NCBI RefSeq assembly: GCF_007748175.1
Contig: NZ_CP037422.1
Coordinates: 2,501,231-2,565,230, forward strand
Direction of reading: 5' to 3'
Length of the DNA stretch: 64,000 nt
Origin: Gimesia aquarii
Lineage (GTDB): Bacteria; Planctomycetota; Planctomycetia; Planctomycetales; Planctomycetaceae
Numbering within the stretch: the first letter of the stretch is position 1; every line of letters starts with the position of its first letter. The notes under the pieces are model-generated. The model was not told the origin of the DNA. It was given only the letters and a program-made list of their open reading frames with translations, and made no database searches. Of the stretch, positions 44,921 to 55,039 are shown piece by piece. The position numbers and the translations under genes are program-made.

Positions 44921-47721
44921 ATCAACGCAGACTGTCATTCACTGTACTCATCAGCTCTTTAACACTGGTCCTCTTCTTTCAGACATGCATCTGTTTTGCT
45001 ACAGAGGTGCGGTTCAATGAACACATTCGCCCCATTTTGGCCGAATACTGTTTGCACTGTCATGGACCAGATGCCGGTGATCGTCAAGCTGATTTGCGAC
45101 TGGATAGGGAATCAGCCGCAAAGGAGTCCGCGATCGTCCCAGAGAAGCCTCATGAAAGTGAACTGTTCCAGCGTATAATCTCAAAGGACCCCGACCTGCG
45201 TATGCCACCGACTGAGACAGGCAAATCGTTGAGTGCTGCGCAGATCAAACTTGTGGAACAATGGATTCAGGAAGGGGCTCCCTTCCAGGATCACTGGGCG
45301 TTTGAGCCCATTAAAAAGCCAAAACTTCCGCAAGCCGACAACAGAACGATCACAGACATTGATCGTTTCATTCTGGTGCGGTTGAAAGCTCAGGGACTGG
45401 AATTGTCCCCCCCCATCAACCGACGGCAACTGATTCGCCGCGCCACGTTTGACCTCATAGGACTTCCACCAACATGGGACGAAGTGACAGCCTTCGTGAA
45501 TGACAAGTCTCCACAGGCGTTTGAAAAAGTTATCGACCGGCTGCTTGACTCTCCCCAATATGGTGAACGATGGGGTCGACACTGGCTCGATATTGCACGA
45601 TATGCTGATACATACGGCGGAAGCGCCATTGGATTTAAGAAGTTCCCCTTTTCCTATACTTATCGTGACTATGTGATTCGTGCGTTGAACGCAGACATTC
45701 CCTATAACCGCTTTGTGACAGAGCAGCTTGCCGCTGACCAGTTAGGCCTGAAAGAAAATGATCCGGCTTTGGCAGCACTCGGGTTTCTGACAGTGGGCAT
45801 GCAGTTCCGGAACCCGCATGACACAATTGATGATCAGATCGACGTTGTGACACGCGGGCTGCTGGGTCTGACGGTTGCCTGCGCGCGATGTCATGACCAC
45901 AAATACGATTCGATTCCCACAGACGATTATTATTCGCTCTATGCCACATTGGGCAGCAGTCGTTTGCCACAAAGGCAGCCGATCATTGGTCAGGCACCCG
46001 ATACGAAAGCATATCGTGGTTACCAAGCTGCACTGTCTCAACGTCAGGAACAGCATGATGATATGGTTCGCGAGCAAAGTACCATTATGCGCGGCCGACT
46101 ACGAATGCAGGTCGGTCTCTATCTTCGTGAGCTCGCAAAACAAACTCCCGAGCAAGACTTATCGGCGGTTTTTCTCTCATACCGTACCGATGACCTGCGA
46201 CCACTTGTGTTGAATCGCTGGCGAAACTACCTGGAAAAACTGGCCGAAAATGATCCTGTGTTTGGGCCATGGCATCGGTTATCGCGTCTTGATTCAAAAA
46301 ACTTCCGTGATCAATGCTTGGCATTGATTGAGTCACTTTCTAAAGAGAATGGGGATCCGGCTAAACAACCGGCCATGCAGAAACTCACTGCGAACGCCCC
46401 CCGCTGGAATCCGCGCGTGTTAGATTCTGTTACCAGACAGAAACCAGAGTCTCTGCTCGAAGTTGCCGACGTGTATGGCAAACTCTTCGCTGAGGTACAT
46501 CAGCAATGGTTAAAAGTATTAACAGGAACTTCGCTTGAAGCAAGCACTGGTGCTAAAGTTGTTCCCGATGAAGATCCTCGTCACCTCACTGCGAACAGTC
46601 CGGTCAACCGACAACTAAGAAAACACTTATACGCACCAAATACTCCAACAGCAATGACAGATGAAATTGCAATGACTCTTCTCAATCGACCAATTCGAGA
46701 CAACGTGAGAGGACGCAAAGGCGCCATTGATAACCTGCATCTGACATCTCCCGGTTCACCGCCGCGAGCAATGACACTCCGTGAGAAAAAACTCACTGAC
46801 GAGTTTTATGTATTTCGCAGGGGAAATCCTATCGATCGGGGAAATCCGGTTCAGGCACGATTCCTGAGTGCATTATCGGCACCGAATTCTAATCCATTTC
46901 TCCCAGGGAAGCAGAGACTCGGACTGGCCCAATCGATAGTAGATCCGGCTAATCCGTTAACGCGACGCGTAATCGTGAATTGGGTCTGGCAACATCATTT
47001 TGGCCGTGGCCTCGTACGCACACCCGATGACTTTGGCACGCGCGGTCAGCAACCTACGCACCCTCAACTACTGGATTATCTGGCGACAAAATTTCTGGAA
47101 GAGGGCTGGTCAATAAAAAAACTACATCGACAGATCATGCTGACTGCCGTATATCAACAAGCGGCCATTGAAAATAGTGAAGCCCGCATCAAAGACCCCG
47201 AAAACAAACTACTCTGGAGAATGCCTCGACGCAGGCTTGAGATGGAAGCCATGCGGGATTCAATGTTACTGGTATCTGGCGAACTCGATACCCAAAGAGG
47301 TGGCCGCCCCTTCAACTTGCTCTCCAAACCAGTGGTTCCGCGTCGCAGTGTCTACGCATTCGTAAACCGCGATATTGTATCCAGCATGGCGAGCACCTTC
47401 GACGGAGCGAATCCTAATGCGTGTACTGCCAAGCGTCCGGAAACGAACGTTCCTCAGCAAACATTGTTCGCACTGAATTCCAGTTTTATTCAAGACCGTG
47501 CTGTGGCGCTCGCCTCTCTAAAGGAAATCGTATCCACAAAAACTGACGAGAAACGAGTACGATTACTCTATCAGCGCACTTACTCCCGATCCCCGGAACC
47601 GCAGGAAGTAGAACTCGCACTCAATTACATTCGATCTCAAAAAGAAAAGTCAAAAACCAACCCGTGGCAAAGACTGGCACATGTTTTGCTCGCTGCCAAC
47701 GAATTTGTTTTCGTGGATTAA
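44914..47721 (+). CDS. PSD1 / DUF1549-DUF1553 cytochrome-type protein
   Basis: This is 935 residues with a signal peptide (FTVLISSLTLVLFFQTCICFA). The N-terminal domain carries a c-type haem site (ILAEYCLHCHGPDAGDRQADL) of the PSCyt1 type, with DLRMPPTE as the likely axial Met. DUF1549 (about 145-350) has RQLIRRATFDLIGLPP, RWGRHWLDIARYADT and CARCHDHKYDSIP, a second CxxCH. DUF1553 fills the C-terminal third (NPLTRRVIVNWVWQHHFGRGL, WSIKKLHRQIMLTAVYQ). It is periplasmic. This family always accompanies DUF1501 proteins in planctomycetes; the pair's chemistry is thought to involve sugars or peptides but is undefined. Confidence 0.93.
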   Translation: MLNQRRLSFTVLISSLTLVLFFQTCICFATEVRFNEHIRPILAEYCLHCHGPDAGDRQADLRLDRESAAKESAIVPEKPHESELFQRIISKDPDLRMPPTETGKSLSAAQIKLVEQWIQEGAPFQDHWAFEPIKKPKLPQADNRTITDIDRFILVRLKAQGLELSPPINRRQLIRRATFDLIGLPPTWDEVTAFVNDKSPQAFEKVIDRLLDSPQYGERWGRHWLDIARYADTYGGSAIGFKKFPFSYTYRDYVIRALNADIPYNRFVTEQLAADQLGLKENDPALAALGFLTVGMQFRNPHDTIDDQIDVVTRGLLGLTVACARCHDHKYDSIPTDDYYSLYATLGSSRLPQRQPIIGQAPDTKAYRGYQAALSQRQEQHDDMVREQSTIMRGRLRMQVGLYLRELAKQTPEQDLSAVFLSYRTDDLRPLVLNRWRNYLEKLAENDPVFGPWHRLSRLDSKNFRDQCLALIESLSKENGDPAKQPAMQKLTANAPRWNPRVLDSVTRQKPESLLEVADVYGKLFAEVHQQWLKVLTGTSLEASTGAKVVPDEDPRHLTANSPVNRQLRKHLYAPNTPTAMTDEIAMTLLNRPIRDNVRGRKGAIDNLHLTSPGSPPRAMTLREKKLTDEFYVFRRGNPIDRGNPVQARFLSALSAPNSNPFLPGKQRLGLAQSIVDPANPLTRRVIVNWVWQHHFGRGLVRTPDDFGTRGQQPTHPQLLDYLATKFLEEGWSIKKLHRQIMLTAVYQQAAIENSEARIKDPENKLLWRMPRRRLEMEAMRDSMLLVSGELDTQRGGRPFNLLSKPVVPRRSVYAFVNRDIVSSMASTFDGANPNACTAKRPETNVPQQTLFALNSSFIQDRAVALASLKEIVSTKTDEKRVRLLYQRTYSRSPEPQEVELALNYIRSQKEKSKTNPWQRLAHVLLAANEFVFVD

Positions 47722-47725
47722 TCCT

Positions 47726-49117
47726 ATGTACGATCAACAACACTTTTCCCGTCGTCAATTTTTGCAACGTAGCGGAATGGGAATCGGCTCTTTGGCACTG
47801 GCTCATCTCCTCGGTCGAGATAGTCTTGCTGCTGGTTCAGCACCGCATTTTGTCGGTAAAGCCAAACATGTAATTCATGTTTTTCTCAATGGCGGCATGT
47901 CGCAAGTTGACACACTGGACCCGAAACCGGAACTGACAAAGCGTGGCGGACAGATGCTGCCTTTTGACAATCTGCAAACCGAACGAAAAACTGGTGTTGC
48001 CCTGCCTTCCCCGTTTCAATTTAAACAGCATGGAAAAAGTGGGATTCCCATCAGCGAGATCTTCCCTCATCTATCGAAATGCGTAGATGAAATGGCTGTG
48101 ATTAGATCGATGCACGTTGAACTGCCTAATCATGAGATGTCTCTCATGCTGATGAATACGGGCGACCAACGTCTGGTACGTCCGAGCTTCGGCTCGTGGC
48201 TGACCTGGGGCATGGGTTCGGAGAATCAGAATTTACCGGGATTCATCGCGCTCTGTCCCGGAGGGCTTCCCGTCGGTGGTGCCGGTAACTGGCGTTCGGC
48301 ATTTCTGCCTGGCGTTTATCAAGGCACTTATGTCGATACTTCGAAAACCGATCCAAAGCAACTGATTGAATACGTGCACAACGATCGTCTTACGCCACAA
48401 GAACAGAAATCTCAATTCGACTTATTACAAAAAATGAACGATCGTCATCTCGCGAATCGTCCCAATGAAGTGGCGCTGGAAGCCCGTATTCGGTCTTTTG
48501 AACTCGCATATCGCATGCAAATTGAAGCGACAGACGCCTTTGATGTCCAGCAGGAACCCAAACACGTTCTTGAGCTCTATGGAGAGGGCCCACAGAATCG
48601 CCAATTGCTGATGGCGCGACGACTAATTGAACGTGGCGTGCGCTTCGTACAAACCTGGCACGGCAACATGCAACCGTGGGACAGTCACTCGAATATCAAT
48701 GCCAGCCATCGCAAAGTGGCCGGCGAATGCGATCAAGGTCTGGCTGCCTTAATTATCGACCTTAAACAACGAGGACTCCTCGACGAAACACTCATTCTCT
48801 GTACGGGAGAATTTGGTCGAACCCCCTCGGTGGAAATGGGTACGAATGGTTCTGGGGCAGCACAAGGCCGCGACCATAATCACTGGGGCTTTTCTCTGTG
48901 GCTTGCCGGTGGTGGCATCAAAGGAGGTACGATCTACGGTGCCACTGATGACTTTGGATTCCGCGCTGTCGAAAACCCGGTCTCTGCACACGATCTGCAC
49001 GCCACGATGCTGCACCTGCTTGGTATCGATCATGAACGTTTGACTTATCGATTTGCGGGCCGTGACTTCCGACTGACCGACGTGCATGGTAAGGTCATTG
49101 ACAAAATCATTGCGTAA
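47726..49117 (+). CDS. DUF1501 Tat-exported sulfatase-like protein
   Basis: This is 463 residues from the ATG at 47726, four bases after the PSD1 stop; the frame upstream overlaps that gene. A twin-arginine signal (FSRRQFLQRSGMGIGSLALA) opens it. DUF1501 motifs follow: HVIHVFLNGGMSQVDTLDPK, LPNHEMSLMLMNTGDQR, VRFVQTWHGNMQPWDSHSN, LCTGEFGRTPSVEMGTNGSG, GRDHNHWGFSLWLAGGGIKGG. It forms the usual PSD1-DUF1501 pair in an operon led by the GntR regulator. It shares layout with the solitary DUF1501 gene at 27210. Confidence 0.93.
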   Translation: MYDQQHFSRRQFLQRSGMGIGSLALAHLLGRDSLAAGSAPHFVGKAKHVIHVFLNGGMSQVDTLDPKPELTKRGGQMLPFDNLQTERKTGVALPSPFQFKQHGKSGIPISEIFPHLSKCVDEMAVIRSMHVELPNHEMSLMLMNTGDQRLVRPSFGSWLTWGMGSENQNLPGFIALCPGGLPVGGAGNWRSAFLPGVYQGTYVDTSKTDPKQLIEYVHNDRLTPQEQKSQFDLLQKMNDRHLANRPNEVALEARIRSFELAYRMQIEATDAFDVQQEPKHVLELYGEGPQNRQLLMARRLIERGVRFVQTWHGNMQPWDSHSNINASHRKVAGECDQGLAALIIDLKQRGLLDETLILCTGEFGRTPSVEMGTNGSGAAQGRDHNHWGFSLWLAGGGIKGGTIYGATDDFGFRAVENPVSAHDLHATMLHLLGIDHERLTYRFAGRDFRLTDVHGKVIDKIIA

Positions 49118-49158
49118 TTGTCTTGTTTTCTAACCAAAGCAGTAAACCAAGAAAACAG

Positions 49159-49653
49159 TCAGCTTTTCGACTCTGCTTTAACGTAGAGTTCTTTCGGTGC
49201 GGTGGAATAGTACTTGAACATCGCCGGGCAGATCCACCCTTCCATAGGATCATCTTCGAACCGATAATAGTTCCCGCCAGAATCTCCACGTAACCAGACT
49301 AATTTTTTCTGATAGCCGGGAAACGCTTTCGCGGAAAATAAAAGTCGAAAACCATCATCGGCACTCGGAATATCTTTGACAATTACATCAATCATTTCTG
49401 GGACACCGGCCACAAACGGTTCACGTGCCAGGCCAACGGAAGCGTCATCAAACACCCATGTTCCCTGATACCGATAGGGTGCGATCACCATGATTGCGTT
49501 TTCCCGCGCACCAGGTTTTGATGAGGAAAGTAAGTCATACTTCCATACAATACTGAGTCCCAGTAATACCAGGATCAGTAGGATCGGAATGAGGCGTTTC
49601 CAGCGAAAGCGTGGTTGAGTTGTGTTGTCCTGGGGTGACGCTTCACTATTCAT
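49159..49653 (-). CDS. Membrane-anchored hypothetical protein
   Basis: This is 164 residues from the ATG at 49653 (GGGAG upstream; the ATG five codons earlier has none). A polar N-terminus is followed by one transmembrane helix (RLIPILLILVLLGLSIVW, about 22-40). The outer part has a compact domain with APYRYQGTWVFDDASVGLARE and LVWLRGDSGGNYYRFEDDPMEGWICPAMFKYY. I recall a planctomycete protein of this type given a DUF number (possibly DUF6717) but cannot confirm it. Function unknown. It converges with the DUF1501 gene, with 41 bases between them. Confidence 0.7.
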   Translation of the reverse strand: MNSEASPQDNTTQPRFRWKRLIPILLILVLLGLSIVWKYDLLSSSKPGARENAIMVIAPYRYQGTWVFDDASVGLAREPFVAGVPEMIDVIVKDIPSADDGFRLLFSAKAFPGYQKKLVWLRGDSGGNYYRFEDDPMEGWICPAMFKYYSTAPKELYVKAESKS

Positions 49654-49920
49654 ATTTATCACTCCCATTTAAGAAATTTAAGCATCGTTAACATGCGATT
49701 TAATCATGCTGATGCTTCCATATTAATCGATTTTGTAGAACGGACAAGTTTTTTATTTGACTGCTCGTTTTATGTCACAAAAAAAATTTACGGTTACTTC
49801 TTGTTTCTCTTGCGTAGTGCAAGGTACTTGTGAATCATGGTGCTATAGGATCGTGATCATTCCTTTTTAGTTGCCTGTTGTTGCCCAATCTCAAAATCCT
49901 CTAAACCAAAAGAGAACACC

Positions 49921-52101
49921 ATGAAATTGAAACGAGTCTCCCTGCTCGCTGTTACCTGCTTGACCCTGTTCTGCATCACAACGATGAGCCAGGCGGAAGT
50001 CCGTCTGCCACATATTTTTGGCAATCACATGGTCTTGCAACGCGATCAACCCATTCCTGTCTGGGGTTGGGCTGATCCGGGTGAAATGGTTACAGTGGAA
50101 CTGGGTGGTTCTATCAGTTCCGCAATCGCCGATGACAAAGGGAAGTGGATGGTCAAACTCCCCACACAGAAAGTCGGTGATCCGGTCACCTTAAATGTCA
50201 AAGGAATGAATACGATCACGCTTTCCGATGTGCTGATTGGTGAAGTGTGGCTTTGCTCGGGTCAGTCGAATATGGAATGGACGGTCTCCAGATCGAATGA
50301 CTTCGAAAAAGAAAAAGCAACAGCCAAATATGGAAAAATTCGTCACATCAAAATTCCCAAACGTCCCAACGGCTTCCCTCAAAATGATGTTGAAGCCGAA
50401 TGGACCGTTTGTTCGCCAGATACGGTGGGCAACTACACCGCAGTGGGCTATTTCTTTGGTCGCAAGTTACACAAAGATCTTGATGTCCCCATTGGACTGA
50501 TCAACTCTTCCTGGGGTGGGACGCGAATCGAACCCTGGACACCCCCCTGCGGTTTTGCGGCTGTGCCCAACCTCAGCGACATCCTGAAACAGGTACAATT
50601 GACGGACCCGGCCAACGCCTCGTATCAATCAACGCTAAGTACTTATCTTCAAGGTCTCGAAAAATGGCTGGCACAAGCAAACACGGCACTCAAAGATAAG
50701 ACGCCATTAACCCCTCCTCCTAAGTATCCCACCGCCATTCAGCCACTGACTAGTCCCGGCTCCCCAACCACACTTTATAACGGCATGATTCATCCCCTGG
50801 TTCCCTTCGCAATGCGAGGCGCTATCTGGTATCAGGGGGAATCGAACCATCGCGAGGGAATGCTTTACTACGATAAAATGAAAGCATTGATCGGTGGTTG
50901 GCGCGAAGTCTGGAATCAGGGCGAATTCCCTTTCCTCTATGTTCAAATTGCACCGTTTCAATATGGAAGCGAATCGCCCAGCATCCTCCCTGTCTTCTGG
51001 GAGGCGCAAAATAAAGCACTTGAGATTCCGAACACAGGTCAAGCGGTCATTCATGACATCGGTAACCTGCAGGATATCCATCCCAAAAACAAACAGGATG
51101 TCGGGAAACGCCTTGCGTTGATCGCGCTCGCCAAGACGTATGGCCACAAAGACGTGGTCCATTCAGGACCGGTATTTAAGTCGTTGAAGAAAGAAGGTGC
51201 GAAACTACGTGTGACCTTCGATCATGTGGGTAGCGGACTTGAGTCTCGCGATAATAAACCGCTTAGTTTGTTCGAGATCATTGGTGAAAACACCGACTTC
51301 GTCCCGGCCAAAGCGGTCATTGACGGCGACTCCGTCGTTCTTTCCTCACCCAAAGTCAAAAAAGCAGCTGCAATGCGATTCGCCTGGCACAAACTGGCTG
51401 AACCCAACTTAGCGAACAAGGAAGGTTTGCCGGCTGTTCCGTTCCGTGCAGGCAAGGTGCCGGAGCGCGATTGGTTATCTCTCAAGGTCGATGAAGCAAA
51501 GGAGTACAAACTGCTTTACGACCTCGATTTGAAAAACCTAGGTCAGCAGATCAAGTACACTCATGATGCAAGCCAGGACTTCAAGAGTCCGTTCGACAGG
51601 ATTGCCTACTTTCTGGAGCTGCAAAAAATCGGCAAGGAGACGCAGTACGTCTATGTCTCAATGGATGCCTTCACCGATGATGTTACCAAAATTGGTATCC
51701 CCACTTTCAGCAGCAAAGCAAATTTTCAAACAAAGGTGGACAACTTAAATATTATCTCCAATGTAAGCGGCATCAAGACAGGCACTGGTTTGACAGGCGG
51801 CAACATTGAATTCTGGCCTAACAACTATGGCCCCAACAATTCGATGAGCATTCCCAACGCCAGTTCCCGCCTCTGGGACTTCGGCGATGAAACAGGCCCA
51901 CCCGTTAATGGCTATGGTTGTATGCAGGTCCACAATTATGAAGCAAAGCAAACGATCTTCGCCATTAATCAATGGAAAAGAGGCCCCAATGCAGACATCG
52001 GCATCGGCAACAGTACCGGCAGAACACGCGACTGGACCTTCACCTCAAACGCATCGCAGTATGACGTAAAACGACTACGCGTTTTGGTACGGACCAAATA
52101 A
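49921..52101 (+). CDS. Sialate O-acetylesterase-like enzyme
   Basis: This is 726 residues with a signal peptide (RVSLLAVTCLTLFCITTMSQA). An Ig-like front (VRLPHIFGNHMVLQRDQPIP, about 28-95) precedes the SASA esterase domain: the catalytic Ser in EVWLCSGQSNMEW (about 108-120), INSSWGGTRIEPW, and the His region in a DIHPKNKQDVGKRLA block (about 388-402). It removes O-acetyl groups from sialic acids or other acetylated glycans in the periplasm. After about residue 510 there is an extra C-terminal domain (KEYKLLYDLDLKNLG, VYVSMDAFTDDVTKIGIPTF) typical of planctomycete versions. It lies on its own transcript. Confidence 0.9.
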   Translation: MKLKRVSLLAVTCLTLFCITTMSQAEVRLPHIFGNHMVLQRDQPIPVWGWADPGEMVTVELGGSISSAIADDKGKWMVKLPTQKVGDPVTLNVKGMNTITLSDVLIGEVWLCSGQSNMEWTVSRSNDFEKEKATAKYGKIRHIKIPKRPNGFPQNDVEAEWTVCSPDTVGNYTAVGYFFGRKLHKDLDVPIGLINSSWGGTRIEPWTPPCGFAAVPNLSDILKQVQLTDPANASYQSTLSTYLQGLEKWLAQANTALKDKTPLTPPPKYPTAIQPLTSPGSPTTLYNGMIHPLVPFAMRGAIWYQGESNHREGMLYYDKMKALIGGWREVWNQGEFPFLYVQIAPFQYGSESPSILPVFWEAQNKALEIPNTGQAVIHDIGNLQDIHPKNKQDVGKRLALIALAKTYGHKDVVHSGPVFKSLKKEGAKLRVTFDHVGSGLESRDNKPLSLFEIIGENTDFVPAKAVIDGDSVVLSSPKVKKAAAMRFAWHKLAEPNLANKEGLPAVPFRAGKVPERDWLSLKVDEAKEYKLLYDLDLKNLGQQIKYTHDASQDFKSPFDRIAYFLELQKIGKETQYVYVSMDAFTDDVTKIGIPTFSSKANFQTKVDNLNIISNVSGIKTGTGLTGGNIEFWPNNYGPNNSMSIPNASSRLWDFGDETGPPVNGYGCMQVHNYEAKQTIFAINQWKRGPNADIGIGNSTGRTRDWTFTSNASQYDVKRLRVLVRTK

Positions 52102-52141
52102 ACGTACGCTATCACCACTTCAGGGTTAAGATTTCTACAAC

Positions 52142-52166
52142 GCCCCTATTTTGGAGCAGGGGCTTT
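52142..52166 (+). terminator. Probable terminator after the esterase gene
   Basis: GCCCCT (52142-52147) pairs with AGGGGC (52158-52163), followed by TTT. The T tail is short, so this is a weak terminator call. Confidence 0.45.
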
Positions 52167-52394
52167 ACAGAGTTTGGGCTTCATCTCGCACTGGCAGCGA
52201 TCGCACCAACCTCATTGATGACACCAATAACATGATTTAGTGTTCGATGACTTTAGTATTGCACTAACAGATACCGAAGCAATCGAACTGAACCGTTTTC
52301 CCGTACGTTTTACGAACTATTTAAGCAATAGATCTATTTCGCCTGCGCGTCATCTCGGTCAGTTGAAACCATATTCGATTATCACTCATACGCT

Positions 52395-53066
52395 TTAGTT
52401 GTCTAGTCCACCATTAGGGGGTAAAGATTTCTTATTTTTGTGGAATAGTACAATACTGGTTGCCTGACAGATCCAACGCGTTCCTTTTTCAAGAGATTGC
52501 CTGGATGTCAAGCTACCTTTCACCAGAACTCGTTTCTGGTTGAACAGGGACATTTGTTTTGCAAGTTTTATGTTGCTGCCCGGATCAACTTCCCAGAAAA
52601 TTCCATTTGCTTTTATCAGCACACCCGTTGTTTCACCACCAATGGCAACGACTCCTGTTTGCAAAATTCCCAAAACCTCAACTTTGTTTTTTTTCGAATC
52701 AAACTGATTCGAAGTCTTCTTGAGAGAAATGAGAGTGCATTGCCATGTTTCTGGGACTTGAACTGTTTTATTGTCTTTTTGATTGGAGGAATCCGATGAA
52801 TGACCTTTGTGTTTGTTGTGAGGATGTTGTGAAGATTTTAATTCCACCACAACCTGAACCGGCATTTTTTCGAATTGAGTGATGAGCATCTTTAATTTGG
52901 TAGATTGAACCCGTAGCGGCCAGTCAAGTCCATTCGACTTGAAAACGTAAAGCTGGTTTTTCTTAGAAATCTGTCCTACCATTTCAATCCTGATATAATT
53001 TTGCTTTTCAGTAATATCCTGACAATGAAATGAGACGATTGCCCCACATAAGATGAATAAATTCAT
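52395..53066 (-). CDS. Exported hypothetical protein
   Basis: This is 223 residues from the ATG at 53066, with AGGAG nine bases upstream; the longer frame has no site. The N-terminus (NLFILCGAIVSFHCQD) is a short signal peptide. The body looks like two small beta-barrel (OB-like) halves: IRIEMVGQISKKNQLYVFKSNGLDWPLRVQ and KVEVLGILQTGVVAIGGETTGVLIKANGIFWEVDP with VLVKGSLTSRQSLEKGTRWICQA. A Lys/His/Ser-rich linker lies between (about 78-98, HPHNKHKGHSSDSSNQKDNK). Function unknown. It follows the Cys/His-tailed subtilase gene on the same strand with a 198-base gap and could be co-regulated. Confidence 0.65.
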   Translation of the reverse strand: MNLFILCGAIVSFHCQDITEKQNYIRIEMVGQISKKNQLYVFKSNGLDWPLRVQSTKLKMLITQFEKMPVQVVVELKSSQHPHNKHKGHSSDSSNQKDNKTVQVPETWQCTLISLKKTSNQFDSKKNKVEVLGILQTGVVAIGGETTGVLIKANGIFWEVDPGSNIKLAKQMSLFNQKRVLVKGSLTSRQSLEKGTRWICQATSIVLFHKNKKSLPPNGGLDN

Positions 53067-53264
53067 TCTTCGGAACTCCTGAAGAAAGATTCTGCCCTTA
53101 ACTTTTAGGTGTAGATAACAATTATTCAAATCTGACATTTTCAGACGGCGGACGATGTTGGTCTCACAGTACTTTTATTAACAGTTGAAAGACGGAGAGC
53201 ATTTACTCAGATAAAAAATATTCTTTTCGATACTTGTCCGTCATATCAACTATATGATGATTCG

Positions 53265-54725
53265 CTACCGACACAAATGGTGCCCGTGATTCTGATGGTA
53301 ACAATCGTAGTCATGGCAGTGGTAGTGCTTGTGACAATTCCAGTGATAGTGTTGATGACATGAGCAATGGCAAGGCGGACAGAGAAAACTAATATCCAGA
53401 GTCCCCTCTGTCAGACATTTGCCTTTTAAAGAGTCAAGTGGACGCGCATTACACATCAGTTTTTTCTTGATGACTTTCCAGGATGAACAGCGATAATCAG
53501 GGTGACACCACAGTAACGCAGCAGCTCCAGCAACATGAGGAGTTGCCATCGAAGTTCCACTTAGTCGGCCATATCTGTTCCCTGGTAATGTACTCAGAAT
53601 AGAACTACCGGGAGCAGCGATATCGACTGAATATTTACCGTAGTTGCTGAAATATGACAATCTATCCCAGCGATTAATCGAAGCAACTGAAATGATGTTT
53701 GGGTGCAAGTAAGAAGAAGGAAAATGTCGAAACCGATCGGTGTTGAGTCCCCAGTTACCTGCGGCTGCTACAAATAGCAAATGTGCTTTTTCAACTCTGG
53801 TGATTTCATCTGCCATTGCTTGATAATAGCCGCCGCCTCCCCAACTGTTGTTTAAAACCCAAGCTCCATTTTCTCGCGCATAAGCGATGGCTTTAATTGC
53901 ATCGGAAAGAAAACCTGACCCATTCTTATTTAGAAATTTCACTGCCATGATCTGGGCACACCAATTGACACCAACAACACCTTTGCCGTTGTTACCAACG
54001 GCCCCGATAGTCCCTGCTACATGAGTCCCATGGTCATTGTCATCCATTGGATCACCGTCATTATTAACGAAGTCATATCCGTGCACATCGTCAATAAATC
54101 CATTATTGTCATTGTCGATTCCATCGCCGGGAATTTCACCGGTATTGGTCCAAATATTTTTGGCGAGATCTTCGTGCTTGTAATCGACTCCTGTATCAAT
54201 GACAGCAACAATGACATTTGAATTTTGAACACAGCACCATGCTTGTGGTGCGTGGATATTTTTCATACCCCAGAGCTGGTCCATTTTAGGATCGTTGGGC
54301 TTACACTGATAAGGTTTGTGATAAGGGTGATGAGCTCCCTGTTTAGATTGCGCTGCCTGTTTTTCTGCGTCAGGAGGATCTAGAGAAATAATCGCGTTCG
54401 GTTCTACATAACGAATCGAAGGAGTGCTAACAAGATTTGCAATCGATTCACGCTTCATCTCTGCTGGACGCTTACAGACGAAAAAATTCCCATCAGTATA
54501 GTCTTCAATTATTTCCCAGTTTTGGGGAATCGCTGCACGAGCCTGTTCCGCCCTACCCGGTTGATAACCACATAAAACTTGCTCTTCTTTTTTATAAAGA
54601 TTGTAAAATTTGTCGACTTTAGTTTGTGTCTCAAGGTTTTCTTGAGCATAAGTCGGTGTAGATCCCAAAGGAGTACACATTAATGCTGCTACAGCAAACA
54701 AGGTACAGATACGAGTAAACTTCAT
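53265..54725 (-). CDS. Secreted subtilisin-like (S8) protease with Cys/His-rich tail
   Basis: This is 486 residues from the ATG at 54725 (AGGAGG upstream). A signal peptide (to about 27) is followed by an I9-like propeptide (about 48-118, ending SIRYVEPNAIISLDPP). The S8 catalytic domain has Asp177 (VIDTGVD), His232 (DHGTHVAGT), Asn297-type oxyanion region (LNNSWGGGG, about 291-299) and Ser392 (SGTSMATPHVAG). A calcium-binding DGIDNDNNGFIDD loop lies at 201-213. The last 38 residues (449-486) hold 8 Cys and 12 His in H-x-H and C-x-C arrays, an apparent metal-binding tail. The divergent ECF sigma factor gene may control it. Confidence 0.93.
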   Translation of the reverse strand: MKFTRICTLFAVAALMCTPLGSTPTYAQENLETQTKVDKFYNLYKKEEQVLCGYQPGRAEQARAAIPQNWEIIEDYTDGNFFVCKRPAEMKRESIANLVSTPSIRYVEPNAIISLDPPDAEKQAAQSKQGAHHPYHKPYQCKPNDPKMDQLWGMKNIHAPQAWCCVQNSNVIVAVIDTGVDYKHEDLAKNIWTNTGEIPGDGIDNDNNGFIDDVHGYDFVNNDGDPMDDNDHGTHVAGTIGAVGNNGKGVVGVNWCAQIMAVKFLNKNGSGFLSDAIKAIAYARENGAWVLNNSWGGGGYYQAMADEITRVEKAHLLFVAAAGNWGLNTDRFRHFPSSYLHPNIISVASINRWDRLSYFSNYGKYSVDIAAPGSSILSTLPGNRYGRLSGTSMATPHVAGAAALLWCHPDYRCSSWKVIKKKLMCNARPLDSLKGKCLTEGTLDISFLCPPCHCSCHQHYHWNCHKHYHCHDYDCYHQNHGHHLCR

Positions 54726-55039
54726 TAGTAAACCTCCTGGAACAGAACAATACTCAGAGTAAAAAAAGTCAAAGTCTTATCTCTTTGGAAATGGTTGCAT
54801 TCACCACTTATCAGGTGAACCGCAATTGAAGCTGCTTCTGAATCACAAACTTGAGGGAAAACAGTTCAATTTCTTTTTTTCAAAAGTTCTTCCAATAGAC
54901 GGCTCCTAAAGCTCGTAGAAAACCTCGTGTCATTTCGTGATAAAGCTGGAAATTGCCTTCAAAACTCGGGTAGGATAGGAGACTTGCGAGTGTAAGTTGC
55001 TTCAATGATTTAACTTCAATTGACATCAGACGGGCCATC
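54726..55039. other. Divergent promoter region, subtilase / ECF sigma factor
   Basis: 314 bases between divergent starts. TTCACC (54800-54805) and GGTGAA (54814-54819) form an inverted repeat that could be an operator or part of an ECF-type promoter. No gene is present. Confidence 0.4.
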
